A stretch of DNA of 40,172 bases, taken from NCBI GenBank assembly GCA_022340585.1, contig JAJDNS010000143.1:1-40172 (forward strand), written 5' to 3'. Shown here piece after piece: positions 32,786 through 40,172 of this stretch (its first letter is position 1; the number at the start of each line of letters is the position of its first letter). Origin of the DNA: Acidobacteriota bacterium (GTDB lineage Bacteria > Acidobacteriota > Vicinamibacteria > Fen-336). The position numbers were made by a program, and so were the translations under genes. The notes beneath the pieces were generated by a model. The model worked only from the letters and a program-made list of their open reading frames with translations. It searched no databases and was not told the DNA's origin.

Positions 32786-35700
32786 ATGAACAGTCTTCGC
32801 TCAGCTTCTCGTTCGTCGGACGTTTCCCGGTGCGGGCCAACGTCTTCCGTACATCCGTGGGCCCTGCTTCGCGCCGTGCCGGGTGCCCTCCTGCTCGTCC
32901 TGCTCGGCGGGATGATCAGCGAAGGCCAGGCTGCGAAGCTCACGGATGTCAGCGTCCTCGACAAGGACTACCTGGTCGTCCACGTGTCCGACGGGAAGGT
33001 GATTCACGACGAAGGTGTCGGCGAAACGGTCATCCGCCACACCCCGGAGCTCGACACCGGCGCCGCAGTCCGGACCGACAGCTGGACGATCGAGTCCTCG
33101 GGAGACGCCAGCTACGGCGAGTCCGGACGGCACCCCCAGGGTTGCCATCGCAAGACGAAGCTGAACGGCCACGCCCAGATGGAGTGGTCCGGCCGCGACT
33201 ACCGGTACGAGTCCACCTACGAGCACTGGATCTACCTCCGCCTGCCTACCTCCCTGCAGCAGGGGGCGACCTACACGCTGAAGATCGACGCGACCACGAA
33301 CATCGACAGCGACTCCGCATCGTTCACCTACGACGTCTTCCACAGCCGCTCCGAGGCCGTGCACGTGAACCTCGTCGGCTATCTCCCGGACGCAACCCAC
33401 AAGGCCGCCGATCTCTACCACTGGATGGGGGATGGCGGAGCCCGCGACTACTCCACCTTCGAGGGCAACACGGTCTACGTCTACAACGTCGACGCCAGCC
33501 AGGCACACCCGGTGGGGCTCGTGAGCTTCTGGATGCCCAGCGGGAGCGACGTGGGCAAGTACAACCTCACGCGCTCCGACGTCTGGAACGTCGACTTCTC
33601 CGCCTTCACCGACACCGGCACCTACCGTCTGGTCGTCGAGGGCGTCGGCTGCAGCCAGGACTTCGAGATCGCGAACGGCGCCTATGCCGATCCCTTCAAG
33701 GTCGCGGTGCGGGGCTACTACTACATGCGGATCGGGGAGGAGGAGACTCCCGGCATCAAGCCACCACCGCGCACTCCGCCCTACATCCCCGGGGTCAACC
33801 CGGGCTCGACCACGGTGTACCTGACGACGATGCAGCCCTGGCACTCCGAGTGGAAGACCTTCTCACGAGGTGACGTCTGGGACAGGCCCGACGACTGGGC
33901 GGCCTACCGCAAGCCCGGCAACCCGACCAACCCCAACGCCTGGGGAGGGCACTCCGACGCGGCCGACTCAGATCGCCATCTGGGTCATGTCTCGAGCATC
34001 TACGACATGCTGCTGCCCTTCCTCATGACGAACGGCGCCATCGGCGACGACGACACGGGGATCGCGGAGAGCGGCAACGGGATACCCGACCTCCTGGACG
34101 AGGCCCGCTACGAGGTGGACTTCTGGCTCCGGCTGCGCGACGGAGACGGGTACTCTCACGGCCTGACCAACCCCAACCGGAGCAACCAGCTGTTCCAGGC
34201 CGGGCCGACGGCCATCGCCGCCTGGGCCAATGCCGCGGGCACCGCCATGCTCGCCGACGCTTTCCGCGTCGCCGGCCGGACCTCCCTCATGGACGAGTAC
34301 AAGGACGCGGCGGTCACCGCCTACGACCACGCGAGCGGCCTCGCAGACCCGATGCTCGACCAGGGTGAGGATCTCGACGGCCTCGTGAGGGGTCGCGACT
34401 TCAAGATGATGGCCGCCGCCTTCCTGTACAACGTGACCGGTGACCGGGCATACGAGGAGGTCGTCAACACGGAGAGCGTCTGCGCCAGCGGTCCCGCGGC
34501 CCTCAACAATGCGGAGAGGAACCAGGTCTGGGCGACTGCCGCCTATCTCATCACGCCCCAGCCCGTCCACTACCCCACGCTGCAGAGCAACATGAGGGCT
34601 GCCATCGTCAGCGAGGCCCGGACCAGGGAGGCGGGCCTCATCGACCGGCGGCCTTCACGGCGAGCCACTGACGAGTACCCGGCCTACTTCCGCACCGCCC
34701 AGAACGTACAACGCACCATCATCGCCCACGCGGTGACCGACGACCCCTCCGACCGGGACTTCTTCCGCAAGGCTCTCGCCCTCGAGGCCGACTGGAGCCT
34801 GGGCCGAAACCCCTTGAACATGATCCAGATGACGACGGCGTGGACGCCTCTCGCGTCGAAGCGCAGCGTCCCGGAGGCCCACACCTCGGGGATGGAGGAC
34901 GGCGTGGCCGGCGTCGACCCCGGGCACACGCCGTACATGAACCTCGACGACTGGTCGCGCGGCATGCTGATGGGAATGCCATCACGCCTCTACGAAGACA
35001 GCTACCCTCCGGACGTCAAGTCCGCCTGGCCGGCCGGGGAGGCGTACTTCCCCTCACGCTGGGTCTGGGCGCACACCGAGTTCACGCCGCAGCAGACCAT
35101 GCGCGGGAAGCTTGCGCTCTATGCCTATCTCCACGGACTTGGTCGAGCTCCGGCGCCCACGGCTCCCACCCTCACCGTCAGCACGTCGGGCGCCGGGAGC
35201 GGCACCGTCACATCCTCACCCCCGGGCATCGAGTGCGGCAGCGACTGCAGCGAGGCGTACGGCAGCGGGACGAAAGTGACTCTCACCGCTGCGGCGAGCG
35301 GCGGGTCGAAGTTCACGGGTTGGACCGGCGCCTGCTCTGGCGCCGGCCCGTGTGCTCCGGCCATGAGCTCGAACCGGTCGGTCGCGGCCACCTTCGAGCC
35401 GATCGGGCTTGCCTACCCGCTCTCCGTCACCCTGCCGGGAACCGGGAGCGGCACCGTCACATCCTCACCCGCCGGGATCAGCTGCGGCACCGAGTGCACC
35501 AAGGCCTACCCCAGCGGCTCGCGCGTCACGCTCTCGGCTTCGGCCTCGAGCGACTCGACGTTCGCCGGCTGGAGCGGCGTCTGCTCCGGAACGGGGGCCT
35601 GTACCGTCGGGATGCGTGCCGCGCGGTCGGTCACGGCCAACTTCCGGTCCAATACGCCGGCCACGGCGACCATCTACGGTGACGCTCTTGCCGATGGTTG

Positions 35701-36133
35701 GAGCAACTGGTCCTGGGGTGCGACGATCGACTTCTCGGGAACGTCGCCGGTCCGGGTGGGGAAGCACGCGGCCAACGTCACGCTCGCGGCCTGGGGTGGC
35801 TTCTCGCCACGAAAGCGGACGGCGGTCGACACCTACGGTTACGCCGCCCTCAAGTTCTGGGTGCACGGCGGCACCGGATCGGACAAGGTCCTCACCGTCT
35901 TCACCCAGACGACCGACGAGGGCGGTGTCAGCCCGGTGGTCGAGGTGACGGCGACGGCGAACACCTGGACCGAGATCACGGTGAGCCTGGACTCCCTGGG
36001 CAATCCCGCATCGATCAAACGGCTGAACCTGTCCAACAACACTCCACGCGCGCTCCCGATGGTGACCCTCGACGACATCCGACTGGAGCCGGCCAGCTCG
36101 AGCGACCCGCCTTCGGGGGACCGGCCCCGGTAG
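32786..36133 (+). CDS. Exported multidomain glycoside hydrolase family 9 enzyme
   Basis: 1115 residues. Long N-region signal peptide (hydrophobic core about 25-43, cut near GQA-AK), an Ig-like CelD_N-type domain (about 195-300, VHVNLVGYLPDATHKA), and a GH9 catalytic domain with WGGHSDAADSD (bases D391/D394, the DAGD site), SLGRNPLNM and the proton-donor region HTEFTPQQTM (E765). Two Cys-containing InlB-B-like repeats follow (about 795-870 and 878-955), then a C-terminal beta-sandwich (about 960-1105, IYGDALADGWSNWSWGA) of carbohydrate-binding type. GH9 enzymes are mainly endoglucanases or exo-acting beta-glucan hydrolases. GAGGGAG precedes the ATG. Usual PHHR-type residues are not obvious, so specificity is open. 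Confidence 0.86.
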   Translation: MNSLRSASRSSDVSRCGPTSSVHPWALLRAVPGALLLVLLGGMISEGQAAKLTDVSVLDKDYLVVHVSDGKVIHDEGVGETVIRHTPELDTGAAVRTDSWTIESSGDASYGESGRHPQGCHRKTKLNGHAQMEWSGRDYRYESTYEHWIYLRLPTSLQQGATYTLKIDATTNIDSDSASFTYDVFHSRSEAVHVNLVGYLPDATHKAADLYHWMGDGGARDYSTFEGNTVYVYNVDASQAHPVGLVSFWMPSGSDVGKYNLTRSDVWNVDFSAFTDTGTYRLVVEGVGCSQDFEIANGAYADPFKVAVRGYYYMRIGEEETPGIKPPPRTPPYIPGVNPGSTTVYLTTMQPWHSEWKTFSRGDVWDRPDDWAAYRKPGNPTNPNAWGGHSDAADSDRHLGHVSSIYDMLLPFLMTNGAIGDDDTGIAESGNGIPDLLDEARYEVDFWLRLRDGDGYSHGLTNPNRSNQLFQAGPTAIAAWANAAGTAMLADAFRVAGRTSLMDEYKDAAVTAYDHASGLADPMLDQGEDLDGLVRGRDFKMMAAAFLYNVTGDRAYEEVVNTESVCASGPAALNNAERNQVWATAAYLITPQPVHYPTLQSNMRAAIVSEARTREAGLIDRRPSRRATDEYPAYFRTAQNVQRTIIAHAVTDDPSDRDFFRKALALEADWSLGRNPLNMIQMTTAWTPLASKRSVPEAHTSGMEDGVAGVDPGHTPYMNLDDWSRGMLMGMPSRLYEDSYPPDVKSAWPAGEAYFPSRWVWAHTEFTPQQTMRGKLALYAYLHGLGRAPAPTAPTLTVSTSGAGSGTVTSSPPGIECGSDCSEAYGSGTKVTLTAAASGGSKFTGWTGACSGAGPCAPAMSSNRSVAATFEPIGLAYPLSVTLPGTGSGTVTSSPAGISCGTECTKAYPSGSRVTLSASASSDSTFAGWSGVCSGTGACTVGMRAARSVTANFRSNTPATATIYGDALADGWSNWSWGATIDFSGTSPVRVGKHAANVTLAAWGGFSPRKRTAVDTYGYAALKFWVHGGTGSDKVLTVFTQTTDEGGVSPVVEVTATANTWTEITVSLDSLGNPASIKRLNLSNNTPRALPMVTLDDIRLEPASSSDPPSGDRPR
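35193..35470 (+). repeat. 29-bp direct repeat within tandem InlB-like domains
   Basis: Two identical 29-bp copies, 35193-35221 and 35442-35470, 249 nt (83 codons) apart and in frame. Each encodes GSGTVTSSP at the start of a repeat domain with the pattern GIxCGxxC ... GWxGxCSGxGxC. The surrounding sequence has diverged, so this is a conserved core of a domain duplication. Confidence 0.8.
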
Positions 36134-36145
36134 TGGGGTAGGGTG

Positions 36146-37450
36146 TCAAGATAGAAGAGACAGAACGCGATCGGAGAAGCGTTCCGCCGTCTCGGAGCTC
36201 ATCAGCGGCGTGAAGTAGGCAAGAGTGTGGAACAGCTGGTCGTGGAAAGTCACGAAGTTGCTTGCCACGTTCGGTCCCAGCAGATGCTCTCCCGCCGCAG
36301 AATAGATTCCGGTGATGCGGTAGCGACCGTACGTGTCGGGGAGGTCGAACGCCCCACGGTTGGAGATGGCCACCGCGCAGGAGCGACCGTGGTTGTGGTC
36401 CTCGGCAAGAGTGTCGCGGATCGCTCTCCGAGCCGCGTCGTGGCTCCCGGGCTTCTGATCGGCTCGCCAGAGCAGCCTCTCCGCCGGCTCACGGCGCTCG
36501 CGTCGACGACTGAGGTCTTGGGAAATCTGTCTGGCCAACAGCCAGAAGCTCACCGAATCGTCCATGCGGAATCCCGATTTCAGGCGCGAGGCGAAGCAAC
36601 CCACCTGACCATCGACTCCGGGGTGGCAGAGCTGACGCAGGCTGATGCTGGAGGCACAGACCACCATCGGGTTCTCTTCGATGGGCCTCAGCATCTCATA
36701 CGCCGTCAGCATCGTTGCCGCGCACAACGCACCGTGAACCGTCCCGCCCTCTCCGTGGCAGGCACGTCGCAGCGTGGCGGTCGCGTCTCGACCCAGGGAC
36801 CGACACAGGAGGCGAGTTCGACGCTCTCGAGGGGGGGCAGGACGATCGAAAGGCAGCAGGGCGTTGGGCGGCTTGTGGATGCGCCGCAGGACCTTCTTCA
36901 CGAACACGCGAGGGCGCGAGAAGCGACCGCCGGGGGGCAGCAGCTGCTCCACCGCGGGCGGCAGGGGGAGAGGGGACACGTCGGGGCTGGTGCCGACCTC
37001 GAGCTGGCCACATGCAGTCAGGATCTCGTCGATGATCGTCATGCAGGCGGTGCCATCGACGGCGGCGTGGTGAAGGGCAAGCAGCATGACGCACCGGTCG
37101 CGGGCCGAGTCGCGGACCAGGATGACCTTCCACAGCGGCTCGGTCGCGGAGTCGAAGCCGGAGGAAAAGACGTCTTCGATTTGCTGGTCCAGATGCTCCT
37201 CACCACCCCAGGCAATGGTGGTCAGGGGCACCGTCGGTGCATCTGGTCGCTCTGCGAAGGAGACAACGCGGTCCTCTTCCACGAGCTGCGCGCGGAGCAG
37301 AGGATGGCGCGCCTGGGCCAGGGCCAGCGCCTGGCTGAGGAGTCGGGGCTCGAGGGCGGGCTCGACGTGAACCACGTTGACATCGAGCAGCATCCCCTCG
37401 GCGTGCGCGGCCGCGTAGAACGTCTCGAGTGGTCCCAGTCTTCGTCGCAT
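36146..37450 (-). CDS. Condensation-fold acyltransferase, PapA5-like
   Basis: 434 residues. The catalytic HHxxxDG motif is HHAAVDG at 127-133. RRRLGPLETFYAAAHAEG at the N-terminus, LLRAQLVEEDRVVSF, and a C-terminal ISNRGAFDLPDTYGRYRITG then NFVTFHDQLFHTLAYFTP fit the phthiocerol/phthiodiolone dimycocerosyl transferase-type (PapA5) branch of the CoA-dependent acyltransferases rather than WS/DGAT. It should esterify an alcohol with an acyl-thioester. ATG 37450 is preferred to TTG 37489; GGAGGG lies rather far (13 nt) upstream. Base composition looks less GC-rich than its neighbours. It converges with the GH9 gene, 12 nt apart. No polyketide synthase is nearby. Confidence 0.8.
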   Translation of the reverse strand: MRRRLGPLETFYAAAHAEGMLLDVNVVHVEPALEPRLLSQALALAQARHPLLRAQLVEEDRVVSFAERPDAPTVPLTTIAWGGEEHLDQQIEDVFSSGFDSATEPLWKVILVRDSARDRCVMLLALHHAAVDGTACMTIIDEILTACGQLEVGTSPDVSPLPLPPAVEQLLPPGGRFSRPRVFVKKVLRRIHKPPNALLPFDRPAPPRERRTRLLCRSLGRDATATLRRACHGEGGTVHGALCAATMLTAYEMLRPIEENPMVVCASSISLRQLCHPGVDGQVGCFASRLKSGFRMDDSVSFWLLARQISQDLSRRRERREPAERLLWRADQKPGSHDAARRAIRDTLAEDHNHGRSCAVAISNRGAFDLPDTYGRYRITGIYSAAGEHLLGPNVASNFVTFHDQLFHTLAYFTPLMSSETAERFSDRVLSLLS

Positions 37451-37491
37451 ACCGCGTCCGCTCCCTCCACCAGCGTCGCTTCGGCCCAATC

Positions 37492-37497
37492 ATCGTA
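37492..37497 (-). promoter_or_regulatory. Candidate -10 of the acyltransferase gene
   Basis: Minus strand GTAATACGAT, with -10 TACGAT at 37497-37492, about 41 nt before ATG 37450. It lies in the 85-nt gap after the hydratase gene. Confidence 0.4.
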
Positions 37498-37535
37498 TTA
37501 CACCCGCCGGGACTGCTGGAGCCGAGGGGGCGAGA

Positions 37536-38324
37536 TCAGGGCACCCAGTTGGGCTTGCGTTTCTCGAGGAAGGCGCGTAGGCCCTCCTGCCCCTCGGGCG
37601 AGGCCCGGACGGCCGCGATGCGCTCGGCCGTCTCGTGGAGGACGTCGTCCAGGCCGCGGCCGGCCACGGCACGAAGCAGCGCCTTGGCCTCCGCCACCGC
37701 GCCCGGGCCCGCCTGGCGCAGCTCCTCGACCCGGGCCTCGACCGCGGCGTCGAGGTTCCCCGCCGGCACGACGGCACGCACCAGACCGATCTCCCGCGCC
37801 TTCTCCGCCTCGAAACGCTCGCCGGTCAGGAAGTACTCCCGGGCCGCGGACTCCCCGATCTTGCCGAGAACGTGGGGCGAGATGACCGCGGGAATGAGCC
37901 CGAGCCGGACCTCGGGGAAGCCGAAGCGCGTTCCTTCGGCGGCCACGGCAATGTCACACGCCGCGACCAGCCCCACTCCGCCCCCGAGGGCCGCCCCCTG
38001 CACGCGGGCGACGACGGGCTTCGGCAGGCTGGCGAGGGTGAAGAAGACGTCGGCCATCTCCCGGGCCTCACGGAGGTTCTCCTCGCGCCCGAACCCGGCT
38101 TGCTCCTTCATCCACTCGAGGTCAGCCCCGGCGCTGAAGACCTCGCCCCGGCCCCCGACGACCAACACGCGGACCGAGCTGGACGTGGCCAGCTGGTCGA
38201 GAACCGCGCGGAGCTCCGTCACCATCCGCCCGTCGAAGGCGTTGCGGACCTCGGGACGGCTCAGCCAGAGTCGGGCCACGTCGTCGTCGATCTCCAGCTC
38301 CAGACGCTCCAGATTCAAGGCCAC
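37536..38324 (-). CDS. liuC: Enoyl-CoA hydratase, methylglutaconyl-CoA hydratase type
   Basis: 262 residues. A crotonase with oxyanion-hole motifs FSAGADL (63-69) and GGGVG (114-118), and catalytic Glu at about 138 in FPEVRLGLIPAVISPHV. The run SAGADLEWMKEQAGFGREEN, KPVVARVQGAALGGGVGLVA and REYFLTGERFEAEKA is strongly like LiuC/AUH methylglutaconyl-CoA hydratases, which supply HMG-CoA to the lyase. GTG at 38324, with AGGGAGA just before it, is 7 nt after the stop of the amidohydrolase gene; a TTG two codons on is possible. It completes the leucine route with the carboxylase/lyase operon 9 kb away. Confidence 0.9.
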   Translation of the reverse strand: MALNLERLELEIDDDVARLWLSRPEVRNAFDGRMVTELRAVLDQLATSSSVRVLVVGGRGEVFSAGADLEWMKEQAGFGREENLREAREMADVFFTLASLPKPVVARVQGAALGGGVGLVAACDIAVAAEGTRFGFPEVRLGLIPAVISPHVLGKIGESAAREYFLTGERFEAEKAREIGLVRAVVPAGNLDAAVEARVEELRQAGPGAVAEAKALLRAVAGRGLDDVLHETAERIAAVRASPEGQEGLRAFLEKRKPNWVP

Positions 38325-38331
38325 TCTCCCT

Positions 38332-39966
38332 TCAGCGATCCGCTCCCACCGCCGCCGGACCGAGCAGCACGCGCCCGGGCCGCACTCCGGTGAGGCGCCC
38401 CTCGTCGACGACGAGAGTTCCGTTGACGAGCAGGAGCGAGACGCCCTCGGCGTAGGCATGTGGCTTCTCGAAGGTGGCGCGGTCCCGAATGGTCGCGGGA
38501 TCGAACACCACGAGGTCGGCCTTCATTCCCGGGCGCACGAGACCTCGCCCGGAGAGCCCCACTCGCATCGCGGGAAGGGAGGTCATCTTCCTCACCGCCT
38601 CTTCGAGCGTCAGCAGTCCCCTCTCCCGAACATAGAACCCCAACACCCGCGCGAAGGTCCCGTAGCTGCGCGGGTGAGGCTGCCCGCGCCCAAAGACCGG
38701 AATCTCCCCGTCCGACGCCACCATGGTGAACGGAGAAGCGAGGATCCGCTCCACGTCCTCCTCGGCCATCGCGTGGAAGATGCCGGTGGCGCCGCCACGC
38801 TCGACGATCTCGATCGCGAGGTCCGCCGCGGCCTCGACCGTTGGCTCCTGGTTCTGCTCGCGCAGCACGTCGGCCAGGGTCTTGCCGTCGAAGGAGGGAT
38901 CCCCGGGGAAGGCCGCGATCTGGAGGCGTGAGGCGTCGCCGCCCCCTCTCTCTTTCCGAATCTTGCCGATCACCGCCTCTCGCACCCGGGCGCGGCTCTC
39001 CGGCTCGGCCAGACGCGCGGCCCGGGCCTCGGCCCCACCTTCGAGGGCCCAGCGCGGGAAGAGCGCGGCGGAGAAGGACGTGGACGAAGCCGTGTAGGGG
39101 TACTGGTCGATGGTCACGTCGATGCCCCGGGCCCGCGCCTCCGCAACCAGGCGCAGTGTCTCCACGCTCCTCCCCCAGCCGGCGCGCCCGATGATCTTGT
39201 GGTGAGTCAGCTGGGTCGGGAGCTGCCCCTCCTCCCCGATGGCGATCGTCTCGGCCACGCTTTCCAGCACGCCCGCCGCCTCGTCCCGCATGTGCGAGAC
39301 GTGAATGCCCCCGCTTTCACCCGCAGCCCGGGCCAGCGCCACCACCTCGTCGGTGCTGGCGAAGGCCCCCGGCACGTAGAACAGACCCGTGCTCAGGCCG
39401 AAGGCCCCCTCCTTCATGGACTGGGTCACGATGGCCACCATGCGCTCGAGCTCGGCCGGGGTAGGGGCACGGTCCTCCCGGCCCATCACCTCCTCGCGCG
39501 CCGAGCCGTGGCCGACGAAGGTGCCGAAGTTGACGGCCGGGGGCAGCGCCGCCACTCGCTCGAGCAGGCCGGCGACCGGAAGGGGGGACGAGCCGTCCTG
39601 GCCATCGAAGACGGTGGTCACTCCCTGGAGAACGTAGTTGTCGGCGGTGGGCACCTCGATGATCCCGCGGCAGGTGTGGGTGTGAACGTCGATGAAGCCG
39701 GGGGCGACCACCTGATCGCCGAGGTCGATCGTCCGCCGACCCGTCCCGGGGAGTGAAGGGCCCAACGCGACGATCGTCTCGCCGCTCACCGCCACGTCGG
39801 CACGAAACCAGGGACCACCGGTGCCGTCGACCACCCGCCCGTTGCGCAGGATCAGGTCGTACTCCTGGGCCGCGGCTCGCGACGTGGCGGCGAGCGACAC
39901 CCCAAGGCCGACCAGGAGAGCCAGCCCGGCCGAGTGACGGGCGCGAGTGAGGAAGCGAGCGACCAC
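38332..39966 (-). CDS. Exported D-aminoacylase-like amidohydrolase
   Basis: 544 residues from GTG 39966. Signal peptide (HSAGLALLVGLGVSLAATSRAAA, about 11-33), then an amidohydrolase barrel: FIDVHTHT (H95/H97), VGHGSAR, FYVPGAFASTDE, GIHVSHMRDE, LTHHKIIG, IDQYPYTASST and FTMVASDG. This matches N-acyl-D-amino-acid deacylases. Odd: where D-aminoacylases have the zinc-ligand Cys in 'GNCG', this protein has GQDG, placing Asp124 there. A CATACT -10 ends 9 nt before the GTG. The open frame extends upstream to 40146 but lacks a signal peptide start. It heads the operon with the hydratase. Confidence 0.87.
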   Translation of the reverse strand: MVARFLTRARHSAGLALLVGLGVSLAATSRAAAQEYDLILRNGRVVDGTGGPWFRADVAVSGETIVALGPSLPGTGRRTIDLGDQVVAPGFIDVHTHTCRGIIEVPTADNYVLQGVTTVFDGQDGSSPLPVAGLLERVAALPPAVNFGTFVGHGSAREEVMGREDRAPTPAELERMVAIVTQSMKEGAFGLSTGLFYVPGAFASTDEVVALARAAGESGGIHVSHMRDEAAGVLESVAETIAIGEEGQLPTQLTHHKIIGRAGWGRSVETLRLVAEARARGIDVTIDQYPYTASSTSFSAALFPRWALEGGAEARAARLAEPESRARVREAVIGKIRKERGGGDASRLQIAAFPGDPSFDGKTLADVLREQNQEPTVEAAADLAIEIVERGGATGIFHAMAEEDVERILASPFTMVASDGEIPVFGRGQPHPRSYGTFARVLGFYVRERGLLTLEEAVRKMTSLPAMRVGLSGRGLVRPGMKADLVVFDPATIRDRATFEKPHAYAEGVSLLLVNGTLVVDEGRLTGVRPGRVLLGPAAVGADR

Positions 39967-40172
39967 CCGCGGCGCAGTATGCCACGCCCTGGCCCTTGGG
40001 GGCGGCCCCCCACCTGGAGGCCGCTCATTCCAACGATCCGTACACCGCGGGAGGTCGAGACGGGATGAGGGTGGACTGTCTCCAGGATAGGCCCTGAGGA
40101 GCCTCCGTGTTCCTGGGTTTGCCTCAGCACTTGGACCTCGGGCCACCCTCGTCCGGTGTCGCGTCCCCGTCG
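39967..40172. other. Right-edge intergenic segment
   Basis: 206 nt up to the window edge. It contains the -10 element CATACT (minus strand, 39981-39976) for the amidohydrolase and a G/C-rich inverted repeat near 39997-40012. I see no reliable coding frame or terminator in it. Confidence 0.5.

Noticed and set aside
35193..35470. CRISPR-like repeat or mobile element in the GH9 gene
   Set aside because: Only two copies, in frame and within duplicated protein domains; no array, cas genes or transposase.
39967..40146. A 60-residue N-terminal extension of the D-aminoacylase-like protein
   Set aside because: It is Arg/Pro/Gly-rich, has no conserved feature, and would bury the signal peptide that begins at the GTG at 39966.

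Overview
The window is very GC-rich (roughly 70% by eye) and densely coded on both strands. I place it in a diderm bacterium: it has a lipoprotein signal, several exported proteins, an M28 peptidase and a large exported cellulase-like enzyme. The mix (BatA/MoxR operon, GAF-HD-GYP protein, Hanks-type kinase, remnant of a MacB/FtsX-type permease, leucine-degradation genes, GTG starts and 4-bp overlaps) resembles GC-rich soil or sediment lineages such as Acidobacteriota (Thermoanaerobaculia-like) or Myxococcota. The phylum is an inference; no rRNA or tRNA is present to fix it.

Layout. 1-3927 (-): moxR, DUF58, BatD-like, batA, start of batB, a tightly overlapping operon. 4043-6453: a 78-residue orphan divergent from trxB, with a GT4 glycosyltransferase coupled to trxB. 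6484-6640: frameshifted remnant of an ABC permease C-terminus. 6733-8184 (-): IMP dehydrogenase. 8285-13978: two polytopic GT-C-like proteins, divergent from a lipoprotein of the sulfatase/alkaline phosphatase superfamily that lacks the usual formylglycine cysteine. 13986-17448 (+): HAD phosphatase, GAF-HD-GYP protein and a glycerophosphodiester phosphodiesterase. 17450-21578 (-): isochorismatase-like hydrolase, DUF1015 protein, M28 peptidase, ACT-domain protein. 21653-24290: a Cys/Met-metabolism PLP enzyme divergent from an Lrp/AsnC regulator, then an alpha/beta hydrolase. 24450-28652 (-): biotin carboxylase, biotin carrier, HMG-CoA lyase and a receiver-Ser/Thr kinase fusion, every junction a GTGA overlap. 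28854-37450: small exported protein, large exported DUF5107/TPR protein, GH9 multidomain enzyme, PapA5-like acyltransferase. 37536-39966 (-): methylglutaconyl-CoA hydratase and D-aminoacylase-like amidohydrolase.

How the genes fit together. Biotin carboxylase, biotin carrier, methylglutaconyl-CoA hydratase and HMG-CoA lyase are four pieces of the leucine (isovaleryl-CoA) degradation route. They are split by about 9 kb of polysaccharide-related genes, and the carboxyltransferase subunit is absent from the window. The PLP enzyme/Lrp pair has the layout of a divergently regulated sulfur amino acid catabolic gene, with three AATT-centred boxes around its promoter. The DUF5107 protein and the GH9 enzyme form a probable secreted glycan-degradation pair.

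A signal across the whole window is promoter architecture. At least six genes have a recognisable -10 element (TATAAT, TAAGGT, TACCAT, CACCAT, TGAAGT or GACAAT) ending only 6-7 nt before the start codon, and a seventh at 9 nt. This predicts leaderless mRNAs. I found no CRISPR array, insertion sequence, phage gene, tRNA or rRNA. The most unusual items are the receiver-kinase fusion tied to leucine catabolism, the leaderless promoter set, the Lrp-type operator array, the Thr-for-Cys sulfatase-fold lipoprotein and the decaying permease fragment.
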